Source: Paucibacter sp. KCTC 42545 (GTDB taxonomy: Bacteria > Pseudomonadota > Gammaproteobacteria > Burkholderiales > Burkholderiaceae_C). From it: a stretch of 64,000 bases of DNA. How positions within the stretch are numbered: position 1 is the first letter of the stretch; each line of letters starts with the position of its first letter. The stretch spans positions 1 through 64,000 of the forward strand of contig NZ_CP013692.1 in the NCBI RefSeq assembly GCF_001477625.1, in the 5' to 3' direction. The translations under genes and the position numbers were made by a program. Of this stretch, positions 16,681-25,068 are shown piece after piece. The notes beneath the pieces were generated by a model, which ran no database searches, was not told the origin of the DNA, and saw nothing but the letters and a program-made list of their open reading frames with translations.

Positions 16681-18459
16681 TCAATGGTCGGTGCCGAGGT
16701 AGGCGGCGCGCACGATGGGGCTGGCCTGGATTTCATCCGGCGTGCCTTCAATCAACTTGGTGCCGAACTCCATCACCACGATGCGGTCGGTCAGGCCCAT
16801 CACGAATTCCATGTCGTGCTCCACCAGCAGCACGCTCATGCCTTCGCGTTTGAGCTGGCGCAGCACTTCGCCCAGGGCTTGTTTTTCCTTGTGGCGCAGG
16901 CCGGCGGCGGGCTCGTCGAGCAGCAGCAGGGCCGGGTCCGTGCAAAGGGCGCGAGCGATCTCCATCAGGCGCTGCGGCCCCAGGGCCAGGTTGCCGGCCA
17001 GCTCAAACATCTGCCCGGCCATGCCGATGCGCTGCAGCTGCTTTTCGGCCTCAGCGAAGAGGCGCTTTTCTTCCTCTTTGTCGAGGCCAAGAACGCCTGC
17101 CGCCACGCCCTTGTTGCTGCGCAGATAACCGCCCAGCGCGACGTTCTCCAGCACCGTCATGTCGGCAATCATCTTGACGTGTTGGAAGGTGCGCGACATG
17201 CCGATGCGGGCAATCTCGCGCGAAGTTTTACCGCCCACCGCCTGGCCGCGGAAACGCACGCCGCCGCTGCTCAAAGGCAAGACGCCCGAGATCAGATTGA
17301 AGGTGGTGCTCTTGCCTGCGCCATTGGGGCCGATCAGGCCGATGATCTCGCCCGCATGGATCTGGAAGGACACATCGTTCACTGCCACCAAGCCGCCGAA
17401 CTGCTTGCGCACCTTGTCGACGTCCAGCAGTAATTCCTGCGGCGCCGGCTTGTCGCGTGCCTGCAGGGGTGCTGCGCCTTGCCAATCGCGCGTGCGCGGC
17501 TCGGCCGGGAACCAGCGTGACAAGGCCGCGGTCGTGTAAGGCCAGATGCCTTTGGGCGCGTATTTGATGATCAGCACCAGCACGATGCCCAGCACGATGA
17601 TTTCGAAGTTGCCACTGCTGCCCAGCAGGGCGGGCAGCAGCTCCTTCAGCTGGTCTTCGATGATCTTGAACACGCCCGCGCCGATGAAAGCGCCCCACAC
17701 TGTGCCCACGCCGCCCACCACGGCCATGAAGAGGTATTCGATACCCATCTTCAGCGCGAAGGGACTGGGGTTGACGCTGCGCTGCAAGTGGGCAAACAGC
17801 CAGCCCGAGATCGAGGCCAGCAAGGCCGCCAGCACGAAGATGATGACCTTGTAGCGGAAGGTCGACACGCCCATGGCCTCGGCCATGGTGGTGGCGCCGT
17901 TCAAGGCGCGGATGGCCCGGCCCGAGCGCGAGTCCAGCAGGTTGAGCAAGCCCCAGGCCGCCAGCAGGGCAATCACCCAGATCAGGTAGTAGATGGCACG
18001 GCCGTCTTGCAGGCTGATATTGAGGAAGTGGATGGGCGGCATGCCCTGGATGCCGTCGTACTTGCCCAAAAACTCCATATTCGCCATGGTGTAGTTCAGG
18101 CTCAGGGCCCAGGCGATGGTGGCCAGCGGCAAGTAGTGGCCCGACATGCGCAGGGTCAGCAGGCCCAGCACCAGCGCTACACCCGCGGTGACGACCAAAC
18201 CGGCCAACAGACCCAGCCAGGGCGAGGCGCCAAACTGGGTGCTCAGCAAGGCCGTGGTGTAGGCGCCCAGGCCTACAAAAGCGGCTTGGCCGAAGGAGGT
18301 CAAGCCACCCACGCCGGTCAGCAGCACCAGGCCGGCGCTGACCAACGCGAACAGGCCGATGTAGTTGAGCTGGGTGATCCAGAACTCGGGCACCGGCAGC
18401 AAGGGCAGGGCGAACAGCAGGGCCAGGGCGGCCAGGGAAAAGATTTTTCGCAAGTTCAT
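16681..18459 (-). CDS. Fused permease/ATPase of a branched-chain amino acid-type ABC transporter (LivM-LivG)
   Basis: The 592-residue protein is LivM joined to LivG. Residues 1 to about 310 are the permease, with about eight to ten hydrophobic helices and the LivM motif [19 protein letters not shown]. The ATPase begins near residue 345 with [14 protein letters not shown], Walker [13 protein letters not shown], the signature-equivalent [15 protein letters not shown] and Walker [12 protein letters not shown]. The fusion is well known in Burkholderiales. I chose the ATG at 18459 (MNLRKIF). It lies between livH and livF, and no periplasmic binding protein is encoded nearby. Confidence 0.92.
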   Translation of the reverse strand: MNLRKIFSLAALALLFALPLLPVPEFWITQLNYIGLFALVSAGLVLLTGVGGLTSFGQAAFVGLGAYTTALLSTQFGASPWLGLLAGLVVTAGVALVLGLLTLRMSGHYLPLATIAWALSLNYTMANMEFLGKYDGIQGMPPIHFLNISLQDGRAIYYLIWVIALLAAWGLLNLLDSRSGRAIRALNGATTMAEAMGVSTFRYKVIIFVLAALLASISGWLFAHLQRSVNPSPFALKMGIEYLFMAVVGGVGTVWGAFIGAGVFKIIEDQLKELLPALLGSSGNFEIIVLGIVLVLIIKYAPKGIWPYTTAALSRWFPAEPRTRDWQGAAPLQARDKPAPQELLLDVDKVRKQFGGLVAVNDVSFQIHAGEIIGLIGPNGAGKSTTFNLISGVLPLSSGGVRFRGQAVGGKTSREIARIGMSRTFQHVKMIADMTVLENVALGGYLRSNKGVAAGVLGLDKEEEKRLFAEAEKQLQRIGMAGQMFELAGNLALGPQRLMEIARALCTDPALLLLDEPAAGLRHKEKQALGEVLRQLKREGMSVLLVEHDMEFVMGLTDRIVVMEFGTKLIEGTPDEIQASPIVRAAYLGTDH

Positions 18460-18522
18460 TTTCTTCGCCAGTTGGGGGCAGTACGTGCCGGCATTGGCCA
18501 GGCTCGCCTGCCCCACAAGGTT

Positions 18523-19560
18523 TTAGGATTCTTCGTGATGCGGGTTGCGCAGCGAACGCCACAGCAGCACCGGCAAGATGGAGGTGAACACAATCACCTC
18601 CTTGAAGGAGCTGGCCCAGAAGGAGCTGAAGGACTCCAGCAGCCCCACCAGCACGGCGCCCAGCGCCGCACCGGGGTAGCTGGCCAGGCCGGCGAAGACG
18701 GCGGCGACAAAGCCTTTCAAGCCAATCAGGAAGCCGCTGTCGTAGAAGATCGTGGTGGTCGGGCTGATCAAGACGCCCGACAAGGCGCCGATGAAGGCCG
18801 CCATCGTGAAGGACAAGCGTCCGGCCGAGCTGCTGGAAATACCCATCAGGCGGGCTCCCAACTGGTTCACCGCCGTGGCCCGCAAGGCCTTGCCGTACAG
18901 GCTGCGCTCAAAGAACAGCCATAGCGAGATGATCAGCGCGGCCGAGGCCATGATGATGATCAGTGTCTGCCCCGACACCAGCAGCGGCCCGGCGGTGAAC
19001 GACGCATCCCAAAAGCTCGGGTTGCGTGAGCCCTCGGCGCCGAAAAACACGAGGCCAAGGCCGGTCAAAGCGAAGTGCACACCAACTGACACGATCAAGA
19101 GCACCAGCACCGAGGCCTCGGCCAGCGATTCGTAAGCCAGCCGGTACAGCAGCGGCCCCATGGCCGTGACAACGGCCAGCGTCAGCAAGACTTGCAGCAG
19201 CAGCGACAACTGCTGCGGCGCCGCCCACAAGGCCAGCAGGCCGATGGCCGCGGGTGGGATCAGCGCGCGCAGTACCTGTTTCACCACCAGACCGACGGCT
19301 TTGCCGGCGCGCAGCCCGGCCACCAGATCCAGCACAGCCACCAGGGCGGCCAAGACCAGCAAGAAGGCGATGGTGCCGGGGGTCTTGCCCATTTGCAGGC
19401 CCGCCAGGGTGAGGGCGCCGAAGGCCACAAACTCACCTTGCGGAATGAAGATGATGCGAGTGACGGCGAACACAAGCACGGTGGCCAGCGCCAGCAAGGC
19501 GTAAATCGCCCCATTGGTCAGGCCGTCTAGCATCAGGATGCTGGCGATTGAGAAATCCAT
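18523..19560 (-). CDS. livH: Branched-chain amino acid-type ABC transporter permease LivH
   Basis: The 345-residue inner-membrane protein begins [40 protein letters not shown], the LivH signature. It has many hydrophobic helices and the conserved [10 protein letters not shown] loop in the middle. It is longer than typical LivH because of about 50 additional residues after the third helix (around [19 protein letters not shown]). The start is the ATG at 19560. It is the first gene of the liv operon; a palindrome about 100 bases upstream at 19660-19671 is a candidate operator. Confidence 0.92.
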   Translation of the reverse strand: MDFSIASILMLDGLTNGAIYALLALATVLVFAVTRIIFIPQGEFVAFGALTLAGLQMGKTPGTIAFLLVLAALVAVLDLVAGLRAGKAVGLVVKQVLRALIPPAAIGLLALWAAPQQLSLLLQVLLTLAVVTAMGPLLYRLAYESLAEASVLVLLIVSVGVHFALTGLGLVFFGAEGSRNPSFWDASFTAGPLLVSGQTLIIIMASAALIISLWLFFERSLYGKALRATAVNQLGARLMGISSSSAGRLSFTMAAFIGALSGVLISPTTTIFYDSGFLIGLKGFVAAVFAGLASYPGAALGAVLVGLLESFSSFWASSFKEVIVFTSILPVLLWRSLRNPHHEES

Positions 19561-19659
19561 AAGGGCGTAGGTCTCCGGAAGGCTTGCGGTGCACTCTACT
19601 GAAAAAGCCTGGAATGGCTCTCGGTGCTGTGCCGCATTGACAAAGCGCAAATGTTTCGT

Positions 19660-19671
19660 CCGACTGGTCGG
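19660..19671. promoter_or_regulatory. Palindromic candidate operator upstream of livH
   Basis: CCGACTGGTCGG has perfect 5-base arms around TG and sits in an AT-richer stretch (AAATGTTTCGT before, TCGAATTT after). Sites of this shape are bound by TetR-family repressors, for example regulators of aromatic or acyl-CoA metabolism. It could serve livH on the minus strand, the crotonase gene on the plus strand, or both. No regulator gene is adjacent. Confidence 0.45.
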
Positions 19672-19821
19672 TCGAATTTGCTTTGATGTTTTTTGAATGA
19701 CAGCCGATTGTTCCCGTGGGGCTATGTGCAAACGCCTGCGCCGCTCAAAACAGCGAGAAATGCAGGCATGGCGCGGCCACAGTCCAGTCAGTCTGCGCCT
19801 AGCCTAGGGTGCTAAGCTTTC

Positions 19822-20586
19822 GTGGCTATGACTGGACATGCCCCCTCACTCACCATCGACGGCCCTTTGGCCCGTATCACCCTGCGCCGCCCCCGGGTCG
19901 CCAACCGTCTGGAAATTGCTGATTTGCAATTGCTGCGGGCGCAGCTCGCCCAAGTCAACGAGGCGGAAGCGGTGCGAGTGCTGCTGCTGGCCTCCGAGGG
20001 CAAGCATTTCTGCAGCGGCTTCAATATTGGTGCGGTGCCGGGCGTGGATGCTGGCGCCCTGTTCGAAGCCTTGGCTGACGACTGGGAGGCGGCCCGGCCG
20101 GTCACGGTGGCCATGATTCAAGGCGGCATTTACGGCGGCGCCACCGATCTGGCGCTGGCCAGTGACTTCCGCCTCGGCACGCAGAGTTGCGAGATGTTTG
20201 TGCCCGCTGCCCGCTTAGGCCTGCATTTCTATCGCGGCGGGCTGGAGCGCTATGTCACCCGCCTGGGTCTGCCCTGGGCCAAGCGGGTGCTGCTGTTGTG
20301 CGAGACGCTGGATGCTCAGGCCATGTTGAGCAGCGGCTTTCTGGATCGTCTGCTGCCCGATGCGGCCGCGCTGGAAGCGGCCACACAAACCCTGCTGGAT
20401 CAATTGCTGGCCATGGCGCCCTTGGCGCTCTTGGGCATGAAGAAGCACCTCAATGCCATCGCGCGCGGGCAGCTGGATGTGGCGGCGCTGCAGCAAGACC
20501 TGGCGTGTTCGGTGGCCTCCGCTGATTTGGCCGAAGGCGTGGCGGCTTGGGGCGAGCGGCGGACGCCGGTTTTTCTCGGCCGCTAG
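19822..20586 (+). CDS. Enoyl-CoA hydratase/isomerase (crotonase) superfamily protein
   Basis: The 254-residue protein has the crotonase fold markers HFCSGFNIGAV (oxyanion hole) and GGIYGGATDLALASDF. The two glutamates that make an enoyl-CoA hydratase are not conserved: GGxCEL reads GGATDL (Glu to Asp) and PEVxLGL reads PAARLGL (Glu to Ala). It may therefore be an isomerase, hydrolase or another acyl-CoA enzyme rather than a hydratase. The frame can start at GTG 19822 or ATG 19828. It is divergent from the liv operon, with about 260 bases between. Confidence 0.85.
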   Translation: MAMTGHAPSLTIDGPLARITLRRPRVANRLEIADLQLLRAQLAQVNEAEAVRVLLLASEGKHFCSGFNIGAVPGVDAGALFEALADDWEAARPVTVAMIQGGIYGGATDLALASDFRLGTQSCEMFVPAARLGLHFYRGGLERYVTRLGLPWAKRVLLLCETLDAQAMLSSGFLDRLLPDAAALEAATQTLLDQLLAMAPLALLGMKKHLNAIARGQLDVAALQQDLACSVASADLAEGVAAWGERRTPVFLGR

Positions 20587-20785
20587 CTTCAATCCAGGTT
20601 CGAATCGCCTTCAAATAAGGGATATCCCCGTCAACTTGGGCACGAAGTCGGGCAAAGCGGGCGCTGAAGTCGGCTCAGAACGTGGGAAAATAGAGGAGTT
20701 GGCACATGCGTCCGGCTGAACTGCATAAGTTCGGATCAGGGCGCATGGGCATTTTCATCCTCATCAACTCACTATCAGGACCGAC

Positions 20786-21022
20786 GTGGCCAAGGACAGT
20801 ACTAAAACGACCATCGAAGCCGATGGTCTGCGCTACCGCTCTAAAGCACCAGGTTCGCCTTTCGCGGCGACCTCATCCTTTGGTGCAGCAACCATGTCGT
20901 GCTTTATGTGCGGCAAACATCGTCCGCGCGCGATGCTCAAGTCCAGGAAGCTCTTGGGCAAATCTCAACCCGTTTGCGCGCCTTCCTGCAAGGAGCTCGA
21001 CGAGCAACTTGCCAAGCCTTGA
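20786..21022 (+). CDS. Small Cys4 (zinc-ribbon-like) protein, paralogue 1
   Basis: The 78-residue protein starts at GTG 20786 with CAGGA upstream. It contains SCFMCGKHR and, 20 residues later, VCAPSC: a C-x2-C...C-x3-C set that could hold one zinc. A second copy of this family lies at 22190-22402 and shares GLRY, GSPF, SCFxCGKHR, LG and VCxPxC. The shared motifs in this frame show that it is the coding frame, against an overlapping frame that starts at 20706. A strong terminator follows. The function is unknown; RNA, DNA or protein binding is possible. Confidence 0.75.
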   Translation: MAKDSTKTTIEADGLRYRSKAPGSPFAATSSFGAATMSCFMCGKHRPRAMLKSRKLLGKSQPVCAPSCKELDEQLAKP

Positions 21023-21045
21023 TTCCCTTGTGAATTGAGCAAAAG

Positions 21046-21085
21046 AACAGGCCAGATGCTTCGCGCACTGGCCTGTTTTTCTTTT
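21046..21085 (+). terminator. Rho-independent terminator after the first Cys4 gene
   Basis: AACAGGCCAG (21046-21055) pairs perfectly with CTGGCCTGTT (21068-21077). A T-rich tail follows (TTTTCTTTTT). It ends the transcript of the 20786 gene. Confidence 0.92.
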
Positions 21086-21137
21086 TGCGCGGGGCAAAGT
21101 TGCTGTGCACGCGGTTTGCGCCGTGGCCGCTTTGCCG

Positions 21138-21339
21138 CGCAAGGAGCCCGCAGAATCAGTTGGTGACAAAACCACCCGCTAGCGCTCGAGCGTTCTGCCA
21201 CGCAAGAAACCCGCTTGACCAGTTGGTGGCAGAACTACTCGCTAGCGCTCGATCGGTCTGTCGCGCAAGAAACCCGCTTGATTAGTTGGTGACAAAACTA
21301 CTCGCTAGCGCTCGATCGTTTGGTCACGCAAGACTCAAG
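21138..21339. repeat. Tandem repeat of 63 bases, three copies plus a fragment
   Basis: Three consecutive 63-base units start at 21138, 21201 and 21264, and a fourth is cut off after about 13 bases at 21327. Units 2 and 3 differ at about 8 positions; unit 1 is more diverged. Each unit holds CGCAAG, AGTTGGTG and GCTAGCGCTCGA. The unit length is a multiple of three but stop codons break the frames, so it is probably non-coding. It fills the gap between the terminator of the first Cys4 gene and the 3' end of tdk. Confidence 0.9.
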
Positions 21340-21898
21340 ACTGCCGGAAGCAGCGCCCGCAGACCGAGCGGTAGCGGCTATTGCCGCCAATCTCTAACTG
21401 CTGGCCTTCGGTGACTTTGCGCTGCTGGGCATCCACGCGCATATTCATGGTGGCTTTGCGGCCGCAATCGCAGATGGTCTTCATCTCGTCCATTTCGTCG
21501 GCCAGCGCCAAAAGACTGGCTGAACCGCTGAACAGCTCCCCGCGAAAGTCGGTGCGCAGGCCGTAGCAAATCACCGGCACATTGTGCAAATGGGCCAGCT
21601 CATGCAGGGCCCAGACTTGGCTTTTCAGCAGGAACTGCGCCTCATCAATCAGGATGCAGGCGATCTTGCTTTGTGCTTGTTCGTGCGCGCGCAAGAAGTC
21701 GGTGTCGGCGTTGAACAACTCCGCCTCCCGCTGCGGCCCTAAGCGCGAAGTGATTTGGCCGCGGCCATAGCGGTCGTCCAGCTGAGCGGTGAAGAGCCGA
21801 ACGATATGGCCGCGCTCCTCGTAATTGTGTGCAACTTGCAGCAAGGCCGTTGATTTTCCGGCATTCATCGCGGCATAGCGAAAGAACAGTTTGGCCAT
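21335..21898 (-). CDS. tdk: Thymidine kinase (type II)
   Basis: The 187-residue enzyme has the P-loop AAMNAGKSTALLQ near the start, the Walker B-like ILIDEAQFL, and the lasso/zinc region with CDCGRKATMNMR and a C-terminal CGRCF. It phosphorylates thymidine to dTMP in the salvage pathway. I chose the ATG at 21898 (MAKLFFRYAAMNAG), the normal family start, though no strong ribosome site is visible. Its last bases meet the 63-base tandem repeat. It is flanked on both sides by plus-strand paralogues of a small Cys4 protein. Confidence 0.95.
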   Translation of the reverse strand: MAKLFFRYAAMNAGKSTALLQVAHNYEERGHIVRLFTAQLDDRYGRGQITSRLGPQREAELFNADTDFLRAHEQAQSKIACILIDEAQFLLKSQVWALHELAHLHNVPVICYGLRTDFRGELFSGSASLLALADEMDEMKTICDCGRKATMNMRVDAQQRKVTEGQQLEIGGNSRYRSVCGRCFRQS

Positions 21899-22189
21899 GG
21901 AGGGGTGAAAAGTTGTGAGAGCGACGATTGCAAAACCACCAAGTCGGGACTGGAGTAGCACCTGAACGGTGCGACCCCCTACTTCGGTGGTCGCAGGGAC
22001 GCGAATTGTGACAAAACATGGGGCAAGCGAGGTAGTCAAACCCAAGAAGCTGCACCTACTATTGAGCAGAGGGAGGCACGCATCTAGGTCAGGCTGTCAA
22101 TCCAGTCTGGGCCAAAAGTGCTGCAAGTGCCAAAAGTGCCATCAACGCCACCAGCGACGATGGTCTGTACTTTCGAACCAGCGACAACA

Positions 22190-22402
22190 ATGACCAAAGA
22201 TACCTACACCGCCGTGAGCGATAACGGCCTGCGTTATGAGTCCAAGCTGGGGGGCTCACCCTTTTTGGGCAGCGGGCATACGCGTTCTTGCTTCAAATGC
22301 GGCAAGCACCGCACGCCAAGTAACTTGCAGTCCAAGCGTGTCCTGGGCCGCACCGAGGTGGTTTGCAAGCCGGGCTGCGCCAAGCCAAAAGACAGCGTTT
22401 GA
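22190..22402 (+). CDS. Small Cys4 (zinc-ribbon-like) protein, paralogue 2
   Basis: The 70-residue protein (start MTKDTY) is a paralogue of the one at 20786. It has the same GLRY...GSPF opening, then SCFKCGKHR and VCKPGC, with roughly 40 percent identity by eye. It reads away from tdk, with about 290 bases between the two starts; that gap holds no other gene I can support, only short direct repeats (GCCAAAAGTGC twice). A terminator hairpin follows. Function is unknown; four conserved cysteines suggest one bound zinc. Confidence 0.75.
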   Translation: MTKDTYTAVSDNGLRYESKLGGSPFLGSGHTRSCFKCGKHRTPSNLQSKRVLGRTEVVCKPGCAKPKDSV

Positions 22403-22406
22403 GCGC

Positions 22407-22439
22407 AGTCGTGAGAAGCTCACGACTGGTCAGTTTTTT
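22407..22439 (+). terminator. Hairpin terminator after the second Cys4 gene
   Basis: AGTCGTGAG (22407-22415) pairs perfectly with CTCACGACT (22419-22427) over a 3-base loop. TGGTCAG and six T follow. The T run is seven bases from the stem, so it is slightly atypical. Confidence 0.75.
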
Positions 22440-22507
22440 GCCTTGATCTAGCGCGCATTGCGCAGGCTGACTTCGGTCGGGCGGTTTGGGTGACCTAGAC
22501 TGGCGAG

Positions 22508-23776
22508 ATGGCACTCACAACCCAATTCCCTCGCTCACGCAACTCACTGGCGTTGCCATTGGCATCGCGCTTTTTGTGTGTTGCCGGTCGTTCAGGCGCG
22601 CAGCAAGCGCTAGCGTCACATTCGTGCGGCGTGCTGGTCACGCTCGCCCTTGCAGCCCTGCCGCTTTGCAGCGTTGCGGCGCCACTGAGTGTGGTGGTCA
22701 ACCCGGGTGACCAGGGTGAGCAGTCGCGCTTCGCGGTATTCAGTGAGTGGCGCCAGGTGCTGGAGCAGTCGCTGCGGCGCGAGCGTGCCGCTGGCGGTTT
22801 GCAGCTGACCCAATCCAATGATGCGACGGCCGACCTGAGTGCGACTCGTTCGCGGCTGAATGATCTGGTGGTGGGCCCCGCCCATGTGGTGGGCAGCGCC
22901 TTGCGTTACGGCTATCAGCCCGTGGCGACCATGGACAAGACGGTGCAGGCCGTGCTGGTGGCGCCGCAGAGCAGCAGCATCAACAAGCTGTCTGACTCCG
23001 CCGGCAAGCGCCTGGGCCTGCCGATGCAGGACAGCGTGGTCACCTATTTGTTGCGTGGCGAAATTAATGCCAGCAACAGCACCATCAAGCAGCATTTTGG
23101 CGCCGTGCTGGAAAGCCGTTATCAAGATGCCTTGCTGGTCTGCCTGCAGATCCGTCGCTGCGATGTGGTGGCGGTGGAGCGGGCCGTGTTCGAGCGTTGG
23201 CAGGCCGCCGGTGAGTCGCTCAAGGTGGTGATGCAAAGCAAGGCCGTGCCGGGTTTAAGTGTGGCGCTGAAGCCCGGTGGCACGCTGAACGCTGAGGGCC
23301 TGCGGGCCTCGCTGCAAGGCGCGCAAGCGGGCAGCCTGAAACTGCAGGCCGTCGGTGCTGACGCGTTTGAGTATGTGTCGACCCTGGGCTATTTCACCCC
23401 GCGCGCTTTGCCCGGCGCGACGCAGGTGGATGCTGCCGCCGTGGCGAAGTTGCTGCAAGGCGGCGCGCTCTTCATCGATACCCGCAACGAGGCCGAATAC
23501 AAGGCCGGCCACGCGGCGGGCGCCAAGTCGGTGCCGTATCACGAGAAGAGCGCCAAAGAGGCTGACTTCAAGGTCGAGGATGACAAGTTCGACTTGAGCC
23601 AGCTGCCCGCCGACAAGGCCTCCGCCCTGGTGTTCGCCTGCAATGGCCCTGAATGCTGGAAGAGCTTCAAGGCCAGCCACGTCGCCGTCAAGGCCGGCTA
23701 CAGCAAGGTCTACTGGTTCCGTGGTGGCTTCCCGGAATGGCGTGCAGCGGGCTACAAGATCGAAGGATCGCCCTGA
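22508..23776 (+). CDS. Periplasmic binding protein (PhnD-like) fused to a rhodanese domain
   Basis: The 422-residue protein has a long N-region and a hydrophobic signal (GVLVTLALAALPLCSVAAP, about residues 41-59), so it is probably exported. Residues about 60-290 look like a phosphate/phosphonate-type binding protein (RSRLNDLVVGPAHVVGSALRYGYQPVATMD). The last 110 residues are a rhodanese: LFIDTRNEAEYKAGHAAGAKSVPYHE and an active-site loop FACNGPECWKS, with the catalytic cysteine in ACNGPEC. A periplasmic sulfur- or redox-linked role is an inference. The 3' end overlaps the next gene on the opposite strand by 25 bases. Confidence 0.78.
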   Translation: MALTTQFPRSRNSLALPLASRFLCVAGRSGAQQALASHSCGVLVTLALAALPLCSVAAPLSVVVNPGDQGEQSRFAVFSEWRQVLEQSLRRERAAGGLQLTQSNDATADLSATRSRLNDLVVGPAHVVGSALRYGYQPVATMDKTVQAVLVAPQSSSINKLSDSAGKRLGLPMQDSVVTYLLRGEINASNSTIKQHFGAVLESRYQDALLVCLQIRRCDVVAVERAVFERWQAAGESLKVVMQSKAVPGLSVALKPGGTLNAEGLRASLQGAQAGSLKLQAVGADAFEYVSTLGYFTPRALPGATQVDAAAVAKLLQGGALFIDTRNEAEYKAGHAAGAKSVPYHEKSAKEADFKVEDDKFDLSQLPADKASALVFACNGPECWKSFKASHVAVKAGYSKVYWFRGGFPEWRAAGYKIEGSP

Positions 23777-25068
23777 TCTTTCTGATCGGTGTCGGCAGGC
23801 ATGCTGACGCCGGGGCTTAGAAAGGCCGAGATGGGCGTCGGCTGCAAAGGCGCGCGCACCGCGCGCTCACCGGCGCCAGCGGGCCAGCCCAGCAAGTCCT
23901 GACAAATCGGCCCGCAGATGCGACCCTGGCAGGCCCCCATGCCGCAGCGAGTTTGCAGCTTGGCTTCGCGCCAACTACGTTGCGCTTTGAGTTCGCCCAG
24001 GCTCACATCCTCGCAGCGGCAGATGATGGTTTTGGCTTCGGCTAATTGCAGCAACTCGGGGCGCAAAGCAAAAATTTGCGCCAGCAACTGGCCATGGCGG
24101 CGCGCCCGCCGCAGGGCCGCGGGTGCGTGCTGGCGCTGCTGGCCCAGGATGCTTTGCGCGGCCAAGCCGCCTTCCGCCAAGGCTTTGTCTACGCCAGCAA
24201 TGCCCGTGCATTCGCCTGCGGCATAAACGCCGGGCACGCTGGTCTGCAGTTGCTGATCGACCTGAATGGCGCTGGCCTGCAAGGCGCAACCCAGCAACGC
24301 GGCCAGTTCGGTATTGGGCAGCAGGCCATAGCCCAGGGCCAGCGCATCGCAGGCCTGGGTCCATTCGCGCCGGCCGTCGCTCAGCACCACGGCTTCCAGT
24401 TTTTCTTCGCCCAGGGCGCGCAGCACCCAGGTCCCGCTTTGAAAGGGCACGCGGCGCAGCTGCCAGGCCATTGACGCCGCCTGCGCCCAGAAGCGCGCAT
24501 CCAGGCGCAGCGCGAACTGGCTCAGCTGCGTTTTGCTGGCTTGCTCGGCAATCAAGCTGGGTGTGCAGCCCTGGCTTTGCAGCGTGTGCGCGGTGGCCAG
24601 CAGCAGCGGCCCGCTGCCTGCCACCACCACCCGTTTGCCCTTGAGTGGCCAGCCTTGCTTGACCAAGGCCTGCAGGCCGCCCGCGCCGGTGACGCCGGGC
24701 AGGGTCCAGCCCGGGAAGGGGATGAAGCGTTCACGCGCACCCGTCGCCAGCAGCACATTCGGCGCTTGGACGGCGAATGCCGCCGCGCTGGGGTCTTGCT
24801 GGCTTTGCAGCAGCAGAGCCTGCTGGCCGGCCGCTGCGGGCAGTGGGCTGACCACGGCATGGCCAGCCAGATGTTGGACCTTTGCCGCGACTGCCTTCAG
24901 TCGTGCTTGCCAGCGTGCCGGCAGCTGCGCGCGCCAAATCTGCCCACCTGCAGCCGCGCCCGCGTCGATCCAGATGACGGACTTGCCGGCTTCGGCCAGC
25001 TGGCAAACAACCGCGATGCCGGCCGGCCCAGCGCCCACCACCAGCACATCGGCGTGCAGTCGCGTCAT
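23752..25068 (-). CDS. lhpE: FAD-dependent oxidoreductase with [2Fe-2S] domain, D-hydroxyproline dehydrogenase alpha-type subunit
   Basis: The 438-residue protein has an N-terminal Rossmann motif (VLVVGAGPAGIAVVCQLAEAG), a second nucleotide-binding region (KGKRVVVAGSGPLLLATAHTLQ) and a C-terminal BFD-like cluster domain (IICRCEDVSLGEL, then TRCGMGACQGRICGP). This is the HcnB-like architecture. With the HcnA- and HcnC-like genes upstream and the hydroxyproline epimerase it fits the heteromeric D-hydroxyproline dehydrogenase of the lhpABFE type. It overlaps the 2Fe-2S gene by 4 bases. Substrate is assigned from context; hydrogen cyanide synthase and opine oxidases share the architecture. Confidence 0.82.
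   Translation of the reverse strand: MTRLHADVLVVGAGPAGIAVVCQLAEAGKSVIWIDAGAAAGGQIWRAQLPARWQARLKAVAAKVQHLAGHAVVSPLPAAAGQQALLLQSQQDPSAAAFAVQAPNVLLATGARERFIPFPGWTLPGVTGAGGLQALVKQGWPLKGKRVVVAGSGPLLLATAHTLQSQGCTPSLIAEQASKTQLSQFALRLDARFWAQAASMAWQLRRVPFQSGTWVLRALGEEKLEAVVLSDGRREWTQACDALALGYGLLPNTELAALLGCALQASAIQVDQQLQTSVPGVYAAGECTGIAGVDKALAEGGLAAQSILGQQRQHAPAALRRARRHGQLLAQIFALRPELLQLAEAKTIICRCEDVSLGELKAQRSWREAKLQTRCGMGACQGRICGPICQDLLGWPAGAGERAVRAPLQPTPISAFLSPGVSMPADTDQKDQGDPSIL

Noticed and set aside
20706-21038. Plus-strand frame of 110 codons with a good ribosome binding site (GAGGAG) before its ATG
   Set aside because: It overlaps the Cys4 gene in another frame. The Cys4 frame has a clear paralogue at 22190, whereas this frame has no similarity. 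A very short leader peptide remains possible.
21085-21285. Plus-strand frame of 66 codons through the 63-base repeat
   Set aside because: It encodes a 21-residue repeat, but a C-to-T change in the third unit makes a stop and there is no ribosome binding site. I treat the array as non-coding.
21138-21339. CRISPR array
   Set aside because: The 63-base units adjoin directly with no unique spacers, and no cas genes are present.
21971-21994. GCGACC/GGTCGC stem between tdk and the second Cys4 gene as a small RNA
   Set aside because: The stem is only six pairs with a large loop, and no promoter or terminator frames it.
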